Below the pieces are notes generated by a model. It was not told the origin of the DNA. It did not search any database and worked only from the letters and a program-made list of their open reading frames with translations. Positions 36,320-45,800 of a stretch of DNA of 64,000 bases are shown piece after piece (position 1 is the first letter of the stretch; every line of letters starts with the position of its first letter). Location of the stretch: NCBI RefSeq assembly GCF_014212495.1, contig NZ_JACKZC010000002.1:434001-498000 (forward strand), given 5' to 3'. The DNA comes from Pontibacter sp. Tf4. GTDB taxonomy: Bacteria > Bacteroidota > Bacteroidia > Cytophagales > Hymenobacteraceae. The translations under genes were made by a program, and so were the position numbers.

Positions 36320-37576
36320 ATGACTTATAAAATAGTGGTAATAGGCGGCGGGGCGGCTGGTTTTTTTGGAGCAACTACCTGTGCAGAGGCAAATCCGGAC
36401 GCAGAAGTGGTGCTACTGGAGAAAACGAATAAACTGCTGGCAAAAGTGCTGGTTTCGGGCGGCGGACGCTGCAATGTAACACACCACTGTTTTTTGCCCG
36501 GGCCACTTTCGCAGCACTACCCGCGCGGTGCAAAACCATTAAAAGAAGCCTTTAAAACCTTCGGGGCCCGGGAAACGGTAACCTGGTTTGAGGAACGTGG
36601 CGTAAAACTGAAGACCGAAGCCGATGGCCGCATCTTTCCGGTTACTGATAGCTCCCAAACGATAGCCGACTGCCTGTTGCAGCAGGCCCGAAAAGCCGGC
36701 GTAACTATAAAAACCGGTACAGGAGTTACCCGCATTCAGCCACCGGATCATACTACAGACAAATTTATAGTTTACCTGAACAATGGCTCCGAACTGAAAG
36801 CCGATAAAGTATTGGTTAGCACCGGTGGCAACCCCAAAAGTACGGGCTACGACTGGTTGCGCGAACTGGGCCACCCTATTCAGGAGCCTGTTCCCTCGCT
36901 GTTCACGTTCAATGTGCCCGGTAACCCGCTGAAAGAGCTGATGGGTGTTTCGGTGCCGCATGCCAAAGTGCGCATTGCCGGCCAGAAACTGGAATACGAA
37001 GGTCCGCTGCTGATCACGCACTGGGGGTATAGTGGTCCGGCCGTACTTAAATTATCTGCCTGGGGAGCCCGCATTTTCCATGACCAGAACTATAGTTTCA
37101 CGGCCCTCATTAACTGGATACCAACCTATACCGAAGAAAGCTTACGGGCAGAACTGCAGCACTACAGACAGGCACATCCTAAAAAATTGGTAGCTACCAA
37201 CCCGCTTTTCGGTTTGCCGCAGCGCCTCTGGAAAGCGCTGGCAACTATAGCTGAGATTACTCTGGAAACAAAATGGGCCGAACTGCCGGGCAAAAATACT
37301 AATAAGTTACTGGAGGCGCTGCTGCGTATGGAGGTGCGGGTAAATGGCAAAACCACATTTAAAGAAGAATTTGTAACCTGCGGCGGTATTGACCTGCAAC
37401 AGGTAAACATGAAAACATTGGAGAGCCGCCTGCACCCGGGGCTGCACTTTGCCGGCGAAGTGCTGGATATAGATGGCATTACCGGTGGCTTCAATTTCCA
37501 GGCCGCCTGGACAACGGGCTACCTGGCCGGCAAGGCCATGGCCGCTGAAACTATTTTGTACCATAGCAACATTTAG
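36320..37576 (+). CDS. HI0933/YhiN-family FAD-dependent protein
   Basis: 418 residues from ATG at 36320; upstream in-frame codons are in a low-complexity A-rich stretch. FAD motif VVIGGGAAGFFGA, LLEKTNKLLAKVLVSGGGRC and the C-terminal GEVLDIDGITGGFN block are all family hallmarks. Biological role unknown in most bacteria. It contains several in-frame CTATAG copies. Confidence 0.9.
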   Translation: MTYKIVVIGGGAAGFFGATTCAEANPDAEVVLLEKTNKLLAKVLVSGGGRCNVTHHCFLPGPLSQHYPRGAKPLKEAFKTFGARETVTWFEERGVKLKTEADGRIFPVTDSSQTIADCLLQQARKAGVTIKTGTGVTRIQPPDHTTDKFIVYLNNGSELKADKVLVSTGGNPKSTGYDWLRELGHPIQEPVPSLFTFNVPGNPLKELMGVSVPHAKVRIAGQKLEYEGPLLITHWGYSGPAVLKLSAWGARIFHDQNYSFTALINWIPTYTEESLRAELQHYRQAHPKKLVATNPLFGLPQRLWKALATIAEITLETKWAELPGKNTNKLLEALLRMEVRVNGKTTFKEEFVTCGGIDLQQVNMKTLESRLHPGLHFAGEVLDIDGITGGFNFQAAWTTGYLAGKAMAAETILYHSNI

Positions 37577-37623
37577 TTACCAATATGAGTAATACCGCAT
37601 ATAGTAACTAAACCTTTAAAACT

Positions 37624-38079
37624 ATGGAAATTAACAAGGAAGTATTATCTACTGTACACCACCTGATCGAAAGATGCAAAGATGGTGCTAAAGGATATAA
37701 AACTGCAGCACAGGATGTAGAAGATCGCGACCTGAAAGACCTGTTCATGAAATACGCCGTACAGCGCGACAGCATGATCACTGAGTTACAGGGCGAACTG
37801 CACAAAATGGGCCACACCGACGACGAATCGAGCTCCCTGGAAGGCACTGTGCACCGCATCTGGATCGACATTAAATCGGCTATAAGCTCTAAAGACAGAA
37901 AACGTATACTGGAAGAATGCGAACGCGGCGAAGATTACGCTGTAAAAGCATTTGAAGAGGCCCGCGCCGCCAACCTGCCCGGCAACCTGAAGCAGATCGT
38001 GGAGCAGCAATACATGGACGTAAAAAATGCCCACGACCATATCCGTGCCTTACGCGATAAAGCCAGAAGCGAAGCCTAA
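37624..38079 (+). CDS. PA2169-family four-helix-bundle protein (DUF2383)
   Basis: 151 residues, all helical and charged (LSTVHHLIERCKDGAKGYK ... ELQGELHKMGH ... CERGEDYAVKAFEEA). This matches the PA2169/DUF2383 ferritin-like family, often stress-linked. Single gene with a terminator directly after it. Confidence 0.88.
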   Translation: MEINKEVLSTVHHLIERCKDGAKGYKTAAQDVEDRDLKDLFMKYAVQRDSMITELQGELHKMGHTDDESSSLEGTVHRIWIDIKSAISSKDRKRILEECERGEDYAVKAFEEARAANLPGNLKQIVEQQYMDVKNAHDHIRALRDKARSEA

Positions 38080-38103
38080 GCCGGTAACTATAGTTTAAAC
38101 TAT

Positions 38104-38130
38104 AAAAGGAGCTGCAAGGCTCCTTTTTTT
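38104..38130 (+). terminator. Terminator after the DUF2383 gene
   Basis: AAAAGGAGC / GCTCCTTTT with a short loop and T-run. It marks the left border of the AT-rich cassette island. Confidence 0.8.
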
Positions 38131-38165
38131 GTGGTAACGTCTTGTACAGAATGTGGGGAGGCGTA

Positions 38166-38203
38166 GCCGAACCTGAATTATGCACCTTGTTAGGTTTAGG
38201 GCG
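38166..38203 (-). other. attC-like recombination site A (end of cassette 1)
   Basis: On the minus strand the site begins GCCCTAAACCTAAC (contains ACCTAAC, an exact RYYYAAC box) and ends CAGGTTCGGC; AACCT/AGGTT can pair across it. It is short and lacks a long central stem. The stop codon of the cassette gene lies inside it. Confidence 0.5.
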
Positions 38204-38687
38204 TTTTTGTCCGTCCCTTTCGTTTTATTTCTTTCAATTCTTCTCTGATTGGCACAAACTCATGTTCATAACATGGCTGTTTTGTTGTAAAGAGCCCTTT
38301 TTCAAATGCTGCCAAGTGCAGTTCAGACAGCTTTTTAAATCGCTTCTTTCGAAGTCTGTCAATTCTTCTTGCGGACATAAAGTCATAACTACCATGATAC
38401 ATTAAAATTATGTCAAGCTGGTTACATTGTTCGGGCATTTGAATAGTTTTCCACTCCATACCAAGCCAGCTAATCAATAGTTTATCTATTGTATGAGGAA
38501 TTTCTATTTCGAATTTTCCTTCTTTATTTGTTGTTCCAAGTACTACAGTATCTAAGCTCTGAATCCTAACTTCTGGAAGAGCTTCCAAGTTTTCGCTTAT
38601 CACTCTCCCAGTGATAGTTCTTGTCTGTCCGTAAACCTTCACGCACACAACAAGTGAGAGCATTAAGAAGCATATTGTTAATTTCAT
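38196..38687 (-). CDS. Cassette gene 1: secreted carboxypeptidase-regulatory-like protein
   Basis: 163 residues from ATG at 38685-38687, which follows an in-frame GTG. Signal peptide (to about VYGQ), then a CarboxypepD_reg-like segment (TRTITGRVISENLEALPEV ... TNKEGKFEIEIPH) and a basic, helical C-terminal part (ARRIDRLRKKRFKKLSELH). Codon choice is AT-rich compared with neighbours and no CTATAG copy occurs in it, pointing to recent acquisition. It is bounded by attC-like sites A and B. Function unknown. Confidence 0.75.
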   Translation of the reverse strand: MKLTICFLMLSLVVCVKVYGQTRTITGRVISENLEALPEVRIQSLDTVVLGTTNKEGKFEIEIPHTIDKLLISWLGMEWKTIQMPEQCNQLDIILMYHGSYDFMSARRIDRLRKKRFKKLSELHLAAFEKGLFTTKQPCYEHEFVPIREELKEIKRKGRTKTP

Positions 38688-38724
38688 CACTTATGTGAGG
38701 GTGCAAGTTTTATACTTTGGCTTT

Positions 38725-38797
38725 AACCTAACGGTTAGTATAAACAGCGTGCTATGCCGTCGGCCGTGGCATGGTGTTTATGCAGTGTTGTAGGGCG
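38725..38797 (-). other. attC-like recombination site B (between cassettes 1 and 2)
   Basis: Read on the minus strand it starts CGCCCTACAAC (38787-38797) and ends GTTAGGTT (38725-38732); GTTAGGT is an exact GTTRRRY box. The interior folds: ATAAACA/TGTTTAT and ATGCC/GGCAT pair with unequal bulges, as in attC sites. It lies directly after the stop of cassette gene 2. Confidence 0.6.
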
Positions 38798-38801
38798 TTT
38801 T

Positions 38802-39266
38802 TTATTTTACTTCTGGTATTCTTAATTGAAGAAAATTCTCTTTTATAATTTCAGTTTGAGAAATTTTAATTGTCTGTTCTTCTCTTCCATCAGCTTTCCA
38901 GTTTGTCATTGTACTAACAGTAAACTCTTTGCAATTATCCATTCCTGGTGGGACAAACGCTTTTTTAAAGTCAGTCCATATTGTTACATCCAGTTTTTCC
39001 AGTTTAGCCAAGTCGCAATCATGTTTTTCAAAGTGGTCAGGTAGCCAATCAATATAGTCATTCATTAGTTGTACGCTTTCCTTTGAAATCGCTTCTTGCG
39101 GCTCAATAGTCTTATTTAAAAAGTCAAAGGTTGCTTTTGTCTCTTTTCCTGCTTTATGTAAGTCGATAAGTACATTGACAGCAAGTCTTCCGCTTTTCAT
39201 AAAGTCGATGCTCATGAAAGAGTGGGCAAAATTGTGAATAGCGGATTTATAATTTCTGAACTTCAT
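38802..39266 (-). CDS. Cassette gene 2: hypothetical protein
   Basis: 154 residues, no signal peptide, no motif I recognise. Mixed helical content with hydrophilic stretches; Asp/Glu/Lys-rich. Start ATG at 39264-39266 lies 18 bases inside the unit boundary of site C, a leader length usual for integron cassettes. Base composition is distinctly AT-rich and CTATAG is absent. Confidence 0.7.
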   Translation of the reverse strand: MKFRNYKSAIHNFAHSFMSIDFMKSGRLAVNVLIDLHKAGKETKATFDFLNKTIEPQEAISKESVQLMNDYIDWLPDHFEKHDCDLAKLEKLDVTIWTDFKKAFVPPGMDNCKEFTVSTMTNWKADGREEQTIKISQTEIIKENFLQLRIPEVK

Positions 39267-39275
39267 ATTTTAAAT

Positions 39276-39344
39276 GCCCTACAACTATGGTATAACAGGA
39301 GTACCTACTCCTGTTATCTGCACTATGAATGGTGTTGTGAATGC
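39276..39344 (-). other. attC-like recombination site C (start of cassette 2)
   Basis: A perfect 12-bp stem ATAACAGGAGTA (39292-39303) / TACTCCTGTTAT (39306-39317) sits between outer half-sites GCCCTACAAC (39276-39285) and GTTGTGAATGC (39334-39344). On the minus strand it ends in GTTGTAGGGC, complementary to the first half-site of the next site (B). Confidence 0.6.
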
Positions 39345-39429
39345 TAAACCTACTATAGCGCAATACGAATATAAGAAATTGGGAGAGAAAAGAAATTGGA
39401 AAGGCAAACTATAGAAAGGCATAAAAACA

Positions 39430-39463
39430 ATAAGGGAAACATCCGTCTGATGTTTTCCCTTAT
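39430..39463 (-). terminator. Possible second terminator downstream of the CsdA-like gene
   Basis: AAGGGAAACATC pairs with GATGTTTTCCCTT (one bulge); on the minus strand the stem is followed by ATTGTTTTTAT. The 437-bp spacer 39267-39703 holds site C, this hairpin and the terminator at 39595-39623, and no gene. Confidence 0.5.
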
Positions 39464-39594
39464 CATATCTAACTGCGTAAACAGTTAGTTAATCTTCCAA
39501 CCTTTTTATGATACTCCTTTTACGCCGGTGCTGGCAGCAAGGTTATAGTTTGCCACAAAAAATCTGAAAAAATTTTACAACCAGCTATAAAACA

Positions 39595-39623
39595 AATAAG
39601 CCGACGTTTCAAGTCGGCTTATT
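39595..39623 (-). terminator. Terminator after the CsdA-like helicase gene
   Basis: Perfect 11-bp stem AATAAGCCGAC / GTCGGCTTATT with loop GTTTCAA; on the minus strand followed by TGTTTTAT. Confidence 0.85.
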
Positions 39624-39703
39624 CTAACAGTTAATGAAGTTTTTTAAGCTTCTAAAGCTGTATGGTTATTTATACGCCTCTTAAAGGCGAAGGTTGCTAT
39701 AGT

Positions 39704-41542
39704 TTAGAATCTTTTTCTGCGGAAGCCACGGTTCTCGCCACCACGGTCTCTGTCGCGGTCGCCACCAAAACGGCTACCTCCGCGGTCTCCGCCTCTGTCG
39801 CGGTCACCACCGAATCTGCTACCGCCACGATCACCTCGGTCACGGTCTCTGTCGCCACCACGCGGGCCACCGAAACGGCTGCCACCACGGTCGCCTCTGT
39901 CGCGGTCGCCGCCACCAAAGCGACTTCTGCCACCACGTTCTTCTCCTTCTTTAGAGCCTTTTTTATCAGACTTCTCAACCACAACCATGCGGCCATCCAC
40001 TTCAATGCGGCCTACTTTCTCCAGAATATTGGCTGTGTACTCCGTAGGCACTTCCACAAAGCTGAACTTGTCGTACAGGTCGATGTCCCCAACTTTTGAG
40101 GCCGGTATATCGGCATTGGATGCCAGCAGGTCGATCAGGTCTTTCGGGTGAACGCGGTCTTTCTTACCAATGGTAATGAACAGGCGGTCATATCCTTCTT
40201 TTGATAAACCGAGGCCTTTTTCAGCTTCTTTGCCGGCTTCTTTTACCTTCGCCTCTTTCAGGCTCATTTTTAGTAACGCAGCAGCAACTTCCAGCGAAGT
40301 ATAGTCTTCGTTTATCAGTTTTTCGATAGTGGTGATGTGCTTGGTCAGGTTGCCTTTCTCCAGCACTTCGCGCACTTTTTCCAGGAACATGTTGGTGCGC
40401 AGCTCATTCACGTCTTCGTAGGTAGGTACCTGCTGCAGCACAATATTCGCTTTGGTATAGCGCATAATGTCTTTCAGCTTGTACATATCCGAGCGGCCCG
40501 ATACAAACGAGAACGCCTTACCTGATTTACCGGCACGACCAGTACGGCCAATGCGGTGCACGTAAGCTTCTTCGTCCTGCGGAAGGTCGTAGTTAAACAC
40601 TGCTTCCACGTTCTCCACGTCGATACCGCGGGCGGCTACGTCGGTTGCTACCAGTACTTCCAGCTGCCCGTTACGGAACTTGCCCATCACATTGGAGCGC
40701 TGGTTCTGGTTCAGGTCACCGTGCAGGCCATCGGCAAAATAACCACGGCTTTGCAGGTTGGTTACCAGTTCATCCACCATACGCTTGGTATTGCAGAAGA
40801 TCACCACCGACTTCATGTTATACATATCCAGCACGCGCGAAAGTACTTCCTGCTTCATGCTGTTTCGTACCTCAAAGTACACCTGGTCTATGTTGGTAAC
40901 GGTAAGCTCTTTGTGCACCACCTTCACAATCACCGGATCGTTCTGGTAACGCTTGGTCAGCTCCATGATCGGCTTCGACATAGTGGCCGAGAAGAAAATG
41001 GTCTGGCGCTCTTCCGGCATGTGGCTCAGCACAAACTCGATGTCTTCGCGGAAGCCCATGTCCAGCATTTCGTCTGCTTCGTCCAGAATGATCTTTTTGA
41101 TCTTATCCAGCTTAAGCGTACCGCGCTCGATGTGGTCCATCACACGGCCCGGCGTACCGATCACGATCTGAACACCCTGCTTAAGGGCGCGCAGCTGGCG
41201 GTCGTAGGACTGGCCACCGTAAATGGGCACGATGCTGATGTTTGGCTTATACTTGATCAGTTTCTGGATCTCGCCGGCTACCTGGATAGCCAGTTCGCGG
41301 GTTGGGCAAAGTATAAGTGCCTGAACGCTTTTATCGCGCTCGTCTATGCTTTCTATAGTTGGAATACCGAAGGCAGCTGTTTTACCGGTTCCGGTCTGTG
41401 CCTGGCCAATGATGTCGCGGCCTTCTAAAACTACGGGAATTGCTTCGGTCTGAATGGGAGAGGCTTCTTCGAAGCCCATGTCGGCAATAGCTTTTTGAAC
41501 CTCCGGCGAAAGCGGAAGCTCATCAAATCTGATTTTGTTCAT
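39704..41542 (-). CDS. DEAD-box RNA helicase CsdA/DeaD-like with RG-rich tail
   Basis: 612 residues. Core motifs: AQTGTGKT, PTRELA, TPGR, DEAD, SAT, VATDVAARGID, HRIGRTGR. A DbpA-type RNA-binding domain (about 455-535, RLFITIGKKDRVHPKDLI ... FSFVEVPTEYTANIL) is followed by some 75 residues of RGG/DRDRG/SRFGG repeats, a flexible RNA-binding tail. It probably unwinds RNA during ribosome assembly, notably in the cold. The long 642-bp spacer upstream may include a regulated leader. The tail is coded by near-identical short DNA repeats (39710-39930). Confidence 0.93.
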   Translation of the reverse strand: MNKIRFDELPLSPEVQKAIADMGFEEASPIQTEAIPVVLEGRDIIGQAQTGTGKTAAFGIPTIESIDERDKSVQALILCPTRELAIQVAGEIQKLIKYKPNISIVPIYGGQSYDRQLRALKQGVQIVIGTPGRVMDHIERGTLKLDKIKKIILDEADEMLDMGFREDIEFVLSHMPEERQTIFFSATMSKPIMELTKRYQNDPVIVKVVHKELTVTNIDQVYFEVRNSMKQEVLSRVLDMYNMKSVVIFCNTKRMVDELVTNLQSRGYFADGLHGDLNQNQRSNVMGKFRNGQLEVLVATDVAARGIDVENVEAVFNYDLPQDEEAYVHRIGRTGRAGKSGKAFSFVSGRSDMYKLKDIMRYTKANIVLQQVPTYEDVNELRTNMFLEKVREVLEKGNLTKHITTIEKLINEDYTSLEVAAALLKMSLKEAKVKEAGKEAEKGLGLSKEGYDRLFITIGKKDRVHPKDLIDLLASNADIPASKVGDIDLYDKFSFVEVPTEYTANILEKVGRIEVDGRMVVVEKSDKKGSKEGEERGGRSRFGGGDRDRGDRGGSRFGGPRGGDRDRDRGDRGGSRFGGDRDRGGDRGGSRFGGDRDRDRGGENRGFRRKRF

Positions 41543-42184
41543 CTTTTAGTTTACTGTTTATATCCTTACTCTGGATGCAGCCTGGATTTTACTAATCCCT
41601 ATACGCGTCGAAAACTAAAATAAACCAGGTGAGCCTATCAAAATATAGAAGCCGTGCCAGTTAAACAGTAAATCAGACTGATTCCAAAAACGGCTGCAAA
41701 GGTACGATTTTTAATCGGGAAAAACTAACACCCGCTCCTTTTGGGCCCGCCAACACAAACCCTTAAATATACAAACATTAATATTATGCTATATTTAAAG
41801 GTATAACATTATAAAAACAACTATAGTATATATTGTAACTATTTATTTATTTTTTATTACTATTTACACAACCTTATAACAACCTTTTACTTCTTTACCC
41901 GTTAATAGCAGCAATTCACCAGTTTTTGATGTTTATCCACCCATAATTTAACTATAAGACTAAAATTTTTACTTATTCAGCCGTAGTATACAAAAATCTT
42001 ACAACCCAAAACCAATTACCCTTATGCCCTAACCATTACTGCCGCACACACAAACTTAGTACCACGCCACCAAACCTACCTCCTTATTGAACAGAAGCTA
42101 ATGAGTTAGTTGCCGCTTTTACAGAGGCAAAATAATCTCAGAGAAACAATTAACTAAACCTTAAACCCTTTAGTCCCTCACTTT
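41543..42184. promoter_or_regulatory. 642-bp AT-rich divergent intergenic region
   Basis: It lies between two divergent genes and is strongly A/T-rich, particularly 41750-42000, with only one CTATAG copy (near 41820). A single near-match to the DnaA box, TTATCCACC, occurs near 41934. No ORF or RNA family is recognised. Long 5' leaders for both flanking genes are possible. Confidence 0.5.
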
Positions 42185-42724
42185 ATGTTACATTTTACAA
42201 AAGTTTCAACTCAAGGTAAAGATTTCAACCTTATCGCTTCTGGTGCGCTGGCATTTAAGATCCACAACAAGATCCTGAAAGACGAAGCCTTTACAACCAA
42301 CACATCTATGAGCCGCAACATGCTGGTAGGCAGCGTTCCGGCCCGTAAAGCAACCTCACACAACAAAAGCGTATTCTTTGTTATCATCTCAGACCTGGAC
42401 AAAATCGATACCGAATCGTTGAGCAAGATGATCCGGGAGGAGCGTGCCAAGGGCAGCTATGCCGTGTGCCAGGTAATTCCGATGTATTACAACGAATTGT
42501 CTTTTAAAGCCCTTAAAATGCTTCGCCAGAACTTTGATGAAGTACTGGAATTAAGCAAAATGAACCTCGGTGGCGGTAAATTACTGATGAATATGGAGCA
42601 GCAGCACTGCCTGATGACCGACTATGTAGTGTCAATGGCCCGCATTATGTTCCATGTTTGTGCCAACAGCTCGATACCAGCTAAAACTGTTGAAGAACGT
42701 ATTGAAGAACCTGTATTTGCTTAG
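42185..42724 (+). CDS. Unrecognised 179-residue protein
   Basis: Complete gene with ATG after an A-rich stretch and a strong terminator after the stop, so it is very likely expressed. No signal peptide or membrane segment. The middle alternates predicted strands and helices (SVFFVIISDLDKIDTESLSKM, then CQVIPMYYNELSFKALKML), giving an alpha/beta look. I recognise no family and assign no function. The unusually long AT-rich upstream region is notable. Confidence 0.75.
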   Translation: MLHFTKVSTQGKDFNLIASGALAFKIHNKILKDEAFTTNTSMSRNMLVGSVPARKATSHNKSVFFVIISDLDKIDTESLSKMIREERAKGSYAVCQVIPMYYNELSFKALKMLRQNFDEVLELSKMNLGGGKLLMNMEQQHCLMTDYVVSMARIMFHVCANSSIPAKTVEERIEEPVFA

Positions 42725-42743
42725 GCAAGTACCTAAACTATAG

Positions 42744-42786
42744 AAAACAGGCTGCCTCCCCCTACAGGCAGCCTGTTTTGTTTTTT
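42744..42786 (+). terminator. Terminator after the unrecognised 179-aa gene
   Basis: AAAACAGGCTGCCT / AGGCAGCCTGTTTT, a perfect 14-bp stem, followed by GTTTTTT. Confidence 0.92.
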
Positions 42787-42896
42787 CATCTTTTATTGTC
42801 AGGACGATAGCAAATTAAGTTAGTTACAAGCTTGCAAACACTGGCAAAGCGGCCGGCAAAAGTGTATCTTTAACCCTGGCTATACTTCAGACTTCC

Positions 42897-45800
42897 ATGG
42901 CATCTGTCTTTAAAATATACTCTTCTTCTGCCGGCTCGGGCAAAACCTATGCGCTTACCAAAGAATACCTGAAACTGGCGCTGCACTCCCCTAACCCGGA
43001 CTACTATAGAACTATACTGGCCATTACCTTTACCAACGATGCCGCTGCCGAAATGAAGGAGCGTATTTTAGGTGCCTTGCGTGGTTTTAACGACGATACG
43101 ATAGCTGAGAAAGCGAAGCAGAAAAGCGAAAACCTGCTGGAAGAGGTCACTAAAGAGCTGCAGCAGGATTACCCGGACCCGACGCTGGACAAAGAAGAAG
43201 TTAGAAGAAGGGCTGCTTTGGTTTTCCGGCAGGTACTGTACAACTATGCAGATTTCAGTGTAAGCACGATCGATAGCTTTGTAAACAAGATTGTGCAGGC
43301 CTTTGCACGCGAACTGAACATACCCCACAACTTTGAAGTAGACCTGGACTCGAATACGCTGCTTAACACGGCGGTATCGTTGTTGCTGGATAAGGTAAAG
43401 AACGAAAAAGGTGACCTGCTGACCGAAACGCTGGAGCAGTTTATATTGGAGAAGGCTGATGAAGGAAAAAGCTGGAGCAAACTGAACGAAGAACTGGCCG
43501 ATTTTGCCCGCAACCTGCTAAACGAACAGGTTTATGAAGCCATAACCGACCTGCAGCAATTAACGCTGGAAGATTTCAGGGATGTGCAGCGCGAACTCCG
43601 CGAAACCAAAAAGCAGATAGAAGAAGCTATAGTTGAGCCTGCGAGTCAGGCTGTGGCTCTGATAGAACAGTCCAGTATTGATGCGGCAGACCTCTCTTAT
43701 GGCAAGAATGGCATATATGGTTACTTCTACCGCTGGCTTAAAACTATAGATTTAAACTATAGCAACAGCAACGCCCGCAAAACGGTAGAAAACGACAGTT
43801 GGTACAGCGCCTCTGCCAAAAAGAACAGCTTTACAGTAAACCAGATCGACAGCATCAAAAATCAGCTTTCGGAATATTACCTGGAACTGGAAGACCGAAA
43901 AGAGAAATACGCCGGCATCTATACTTTACTAAATGCTATAGTTCCGCACTTATACAAACTATCGGTACTGAACGAACTGGAGAAATGCCTTCAGGAAATT
44001 AAGCTGGATAAGAACACGGTTCACATTTCGGAGTTTAACAAGCGCATCATTGATATTGTACTGAAAGAGCCGGTGCCGTTTATTTATGAGCGCCTGGGCG
44101 AAAAGTATAACCACCTCCTGATAGATGAATTCCAGGATACCTCAGTGCTGCAATGGAACAACCTGCTGCCCTTGGTAGAGAATGCGCTGGCTTCCGGGCA
44201 TTTCAGCATGGTAGTAGGCGATGCCAAGCAGGCGATTTACAGATGGCGTGGCGGCGAAATGGAGCAGATCCTGCACCTGTATAAAAAAGACACAGCTAAA
44301 CTATACCAGAACCGCAGAAACGGCCAGCTTATAAAGGAGCGCTACGAAACACTGAACGGAGAAGTGCTGCAGCCTGCCAACCTAAAAAAGAACTATAGAA
44401 GCCGCGCCGAGATCATTAACTTCAACAACGACATCTTTACGTTTGCTAGCAAAGCGCACAGCGGCTTCGGCATGTTCACGTCTATTTACGACGAAGATTT
44501 TACGCAGGAGATTCCGGACCCGAACAATACCGGTGGGCATATACAGGTGCTGTTCACGTATGAAGGCGATAGTAACACAAAGTACGATCTGGATACCTGC
44601 AACCGCACCAACGAACTATACCCGAAGTACACGCACGAGCAGGAAATAAGCTACGACGAAAGTATGCTTAACCTGGTGCAGCACCTGGTAGAAAATGCGT
44701 TGAAAGATGGCTACCAACTCCGCGACATGGCTATACTTTGCCGTACCAACCAGAACAGCAAGCGCATCGCTAACTTCCTGAAAGAGCTCCGTTACGACAT
44801 CATCTCCCAGGACTCGCTCTCGCTGCAGTTTGCCGAAGTGGTAAACCTGGTGATTGCGCTGTTCCGGGTATTTAACCGACCAAACGATGCGCTGGCCAAA
44901 TCAGAAGCTCTGTACCTGATACACCTGGTAACGCTGGAGAAGGTGCCGGATGTGAAAGTAACGCAGCAGATTGCTGAGATAGCGAACAATGCAGACGCAG
45001 CTGCATTCTATAGTTATATCCGGGAGCTTGGCTTTGATCTGGACGAGAAGACCACTGGTAACTTATCTATCTATGAGCTGACCGAGCGGCTGATCCGCAA
45101 CTTTAATTTACTTGGCCACAACAACGAGTGTGAGTATATTTTCCGTTTCCTGGACCTGGTGCTGGAGTATAGTTTAAAATACAGCAACAACCTGAACAAC
45201 TTCCTGGCTTACTGGGATGTGCAGAAGGAAAAGCTGAGCATCAACACGCCTAAAAACCGCAACGCCATTACTATTACCAGTATCCACAAGTCCAAAGGTC
45301 TGGCCTATCCGATCGTGATCATTCCGTACGCCGACTGGAGTACCGAACCCAAACGCGGATCGTTGCTGTGGAGCCAGTTACCCGATGACGTAACCTATAC
45401 AGGAAAGCTGAGAAGCGTAGCTGTAAATGTGGGCTCTAAACTGGAGAATACGGTACTGGGCGAGCAATACAAAACAGAGATAGAGAAAACCTTTATCGAA
45501 AACCTGAACATGCTGTACGTGGCGCTCACCCGCCCGATAGACAGGCTATATCTGATTGGCAACGCAAAAGACCTGCTGATAGAAGACAAAATGCCGAAGC
45601 TGGATGGTCAGGTAAAAAACGTAAGCCATTTGATGTACCAGTACCTGAAAGAGAAGGAACTATGGGAACCGGGCAAATTCTGCTACCAACTATACAAAGG
45701 CAGGCCGGCACAAACTATAAACTATAGTTCAGAAGAAGATACTTTTGAGTTGAAGCACTTGGTAACTACGGATTGGGAACAGCGCCTGAAAATAAAGCAG

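Noticed and set aside
38150-39350. Absence of CTATAG taken alone as proof of foreign origin
   Set aside because: Other 1-kb stretches, such as parts of ccoNO, also have few copies; the cassette call rests on the half-sites and base composition instead.
39710-39930. Regular direct repeats suggesting a CRISPR array
   Set aside because: Units are short, lack unique spacers and are in frame with the helicase tail.
39662-40099. Thr/Ala/Val-rich frame of 145 codons
   Set aside because: It is the complement of the RG-rich repeat tail of the helicase gene; low complexity explains it.
40556-41428. Long plus-strand open frame (290 codons) opposite the CsdA-like helicase
   Set aside because: It lies wholly antisense to a helicase with all motifs, and its translation has no domain character.
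41543-42184. Replication origin in the AT-rich spacer
   Set aside because: Only one near-match to a DnaA box was seen; the spacer at 9296-9890 has two perfect boxes and is the better candidate.
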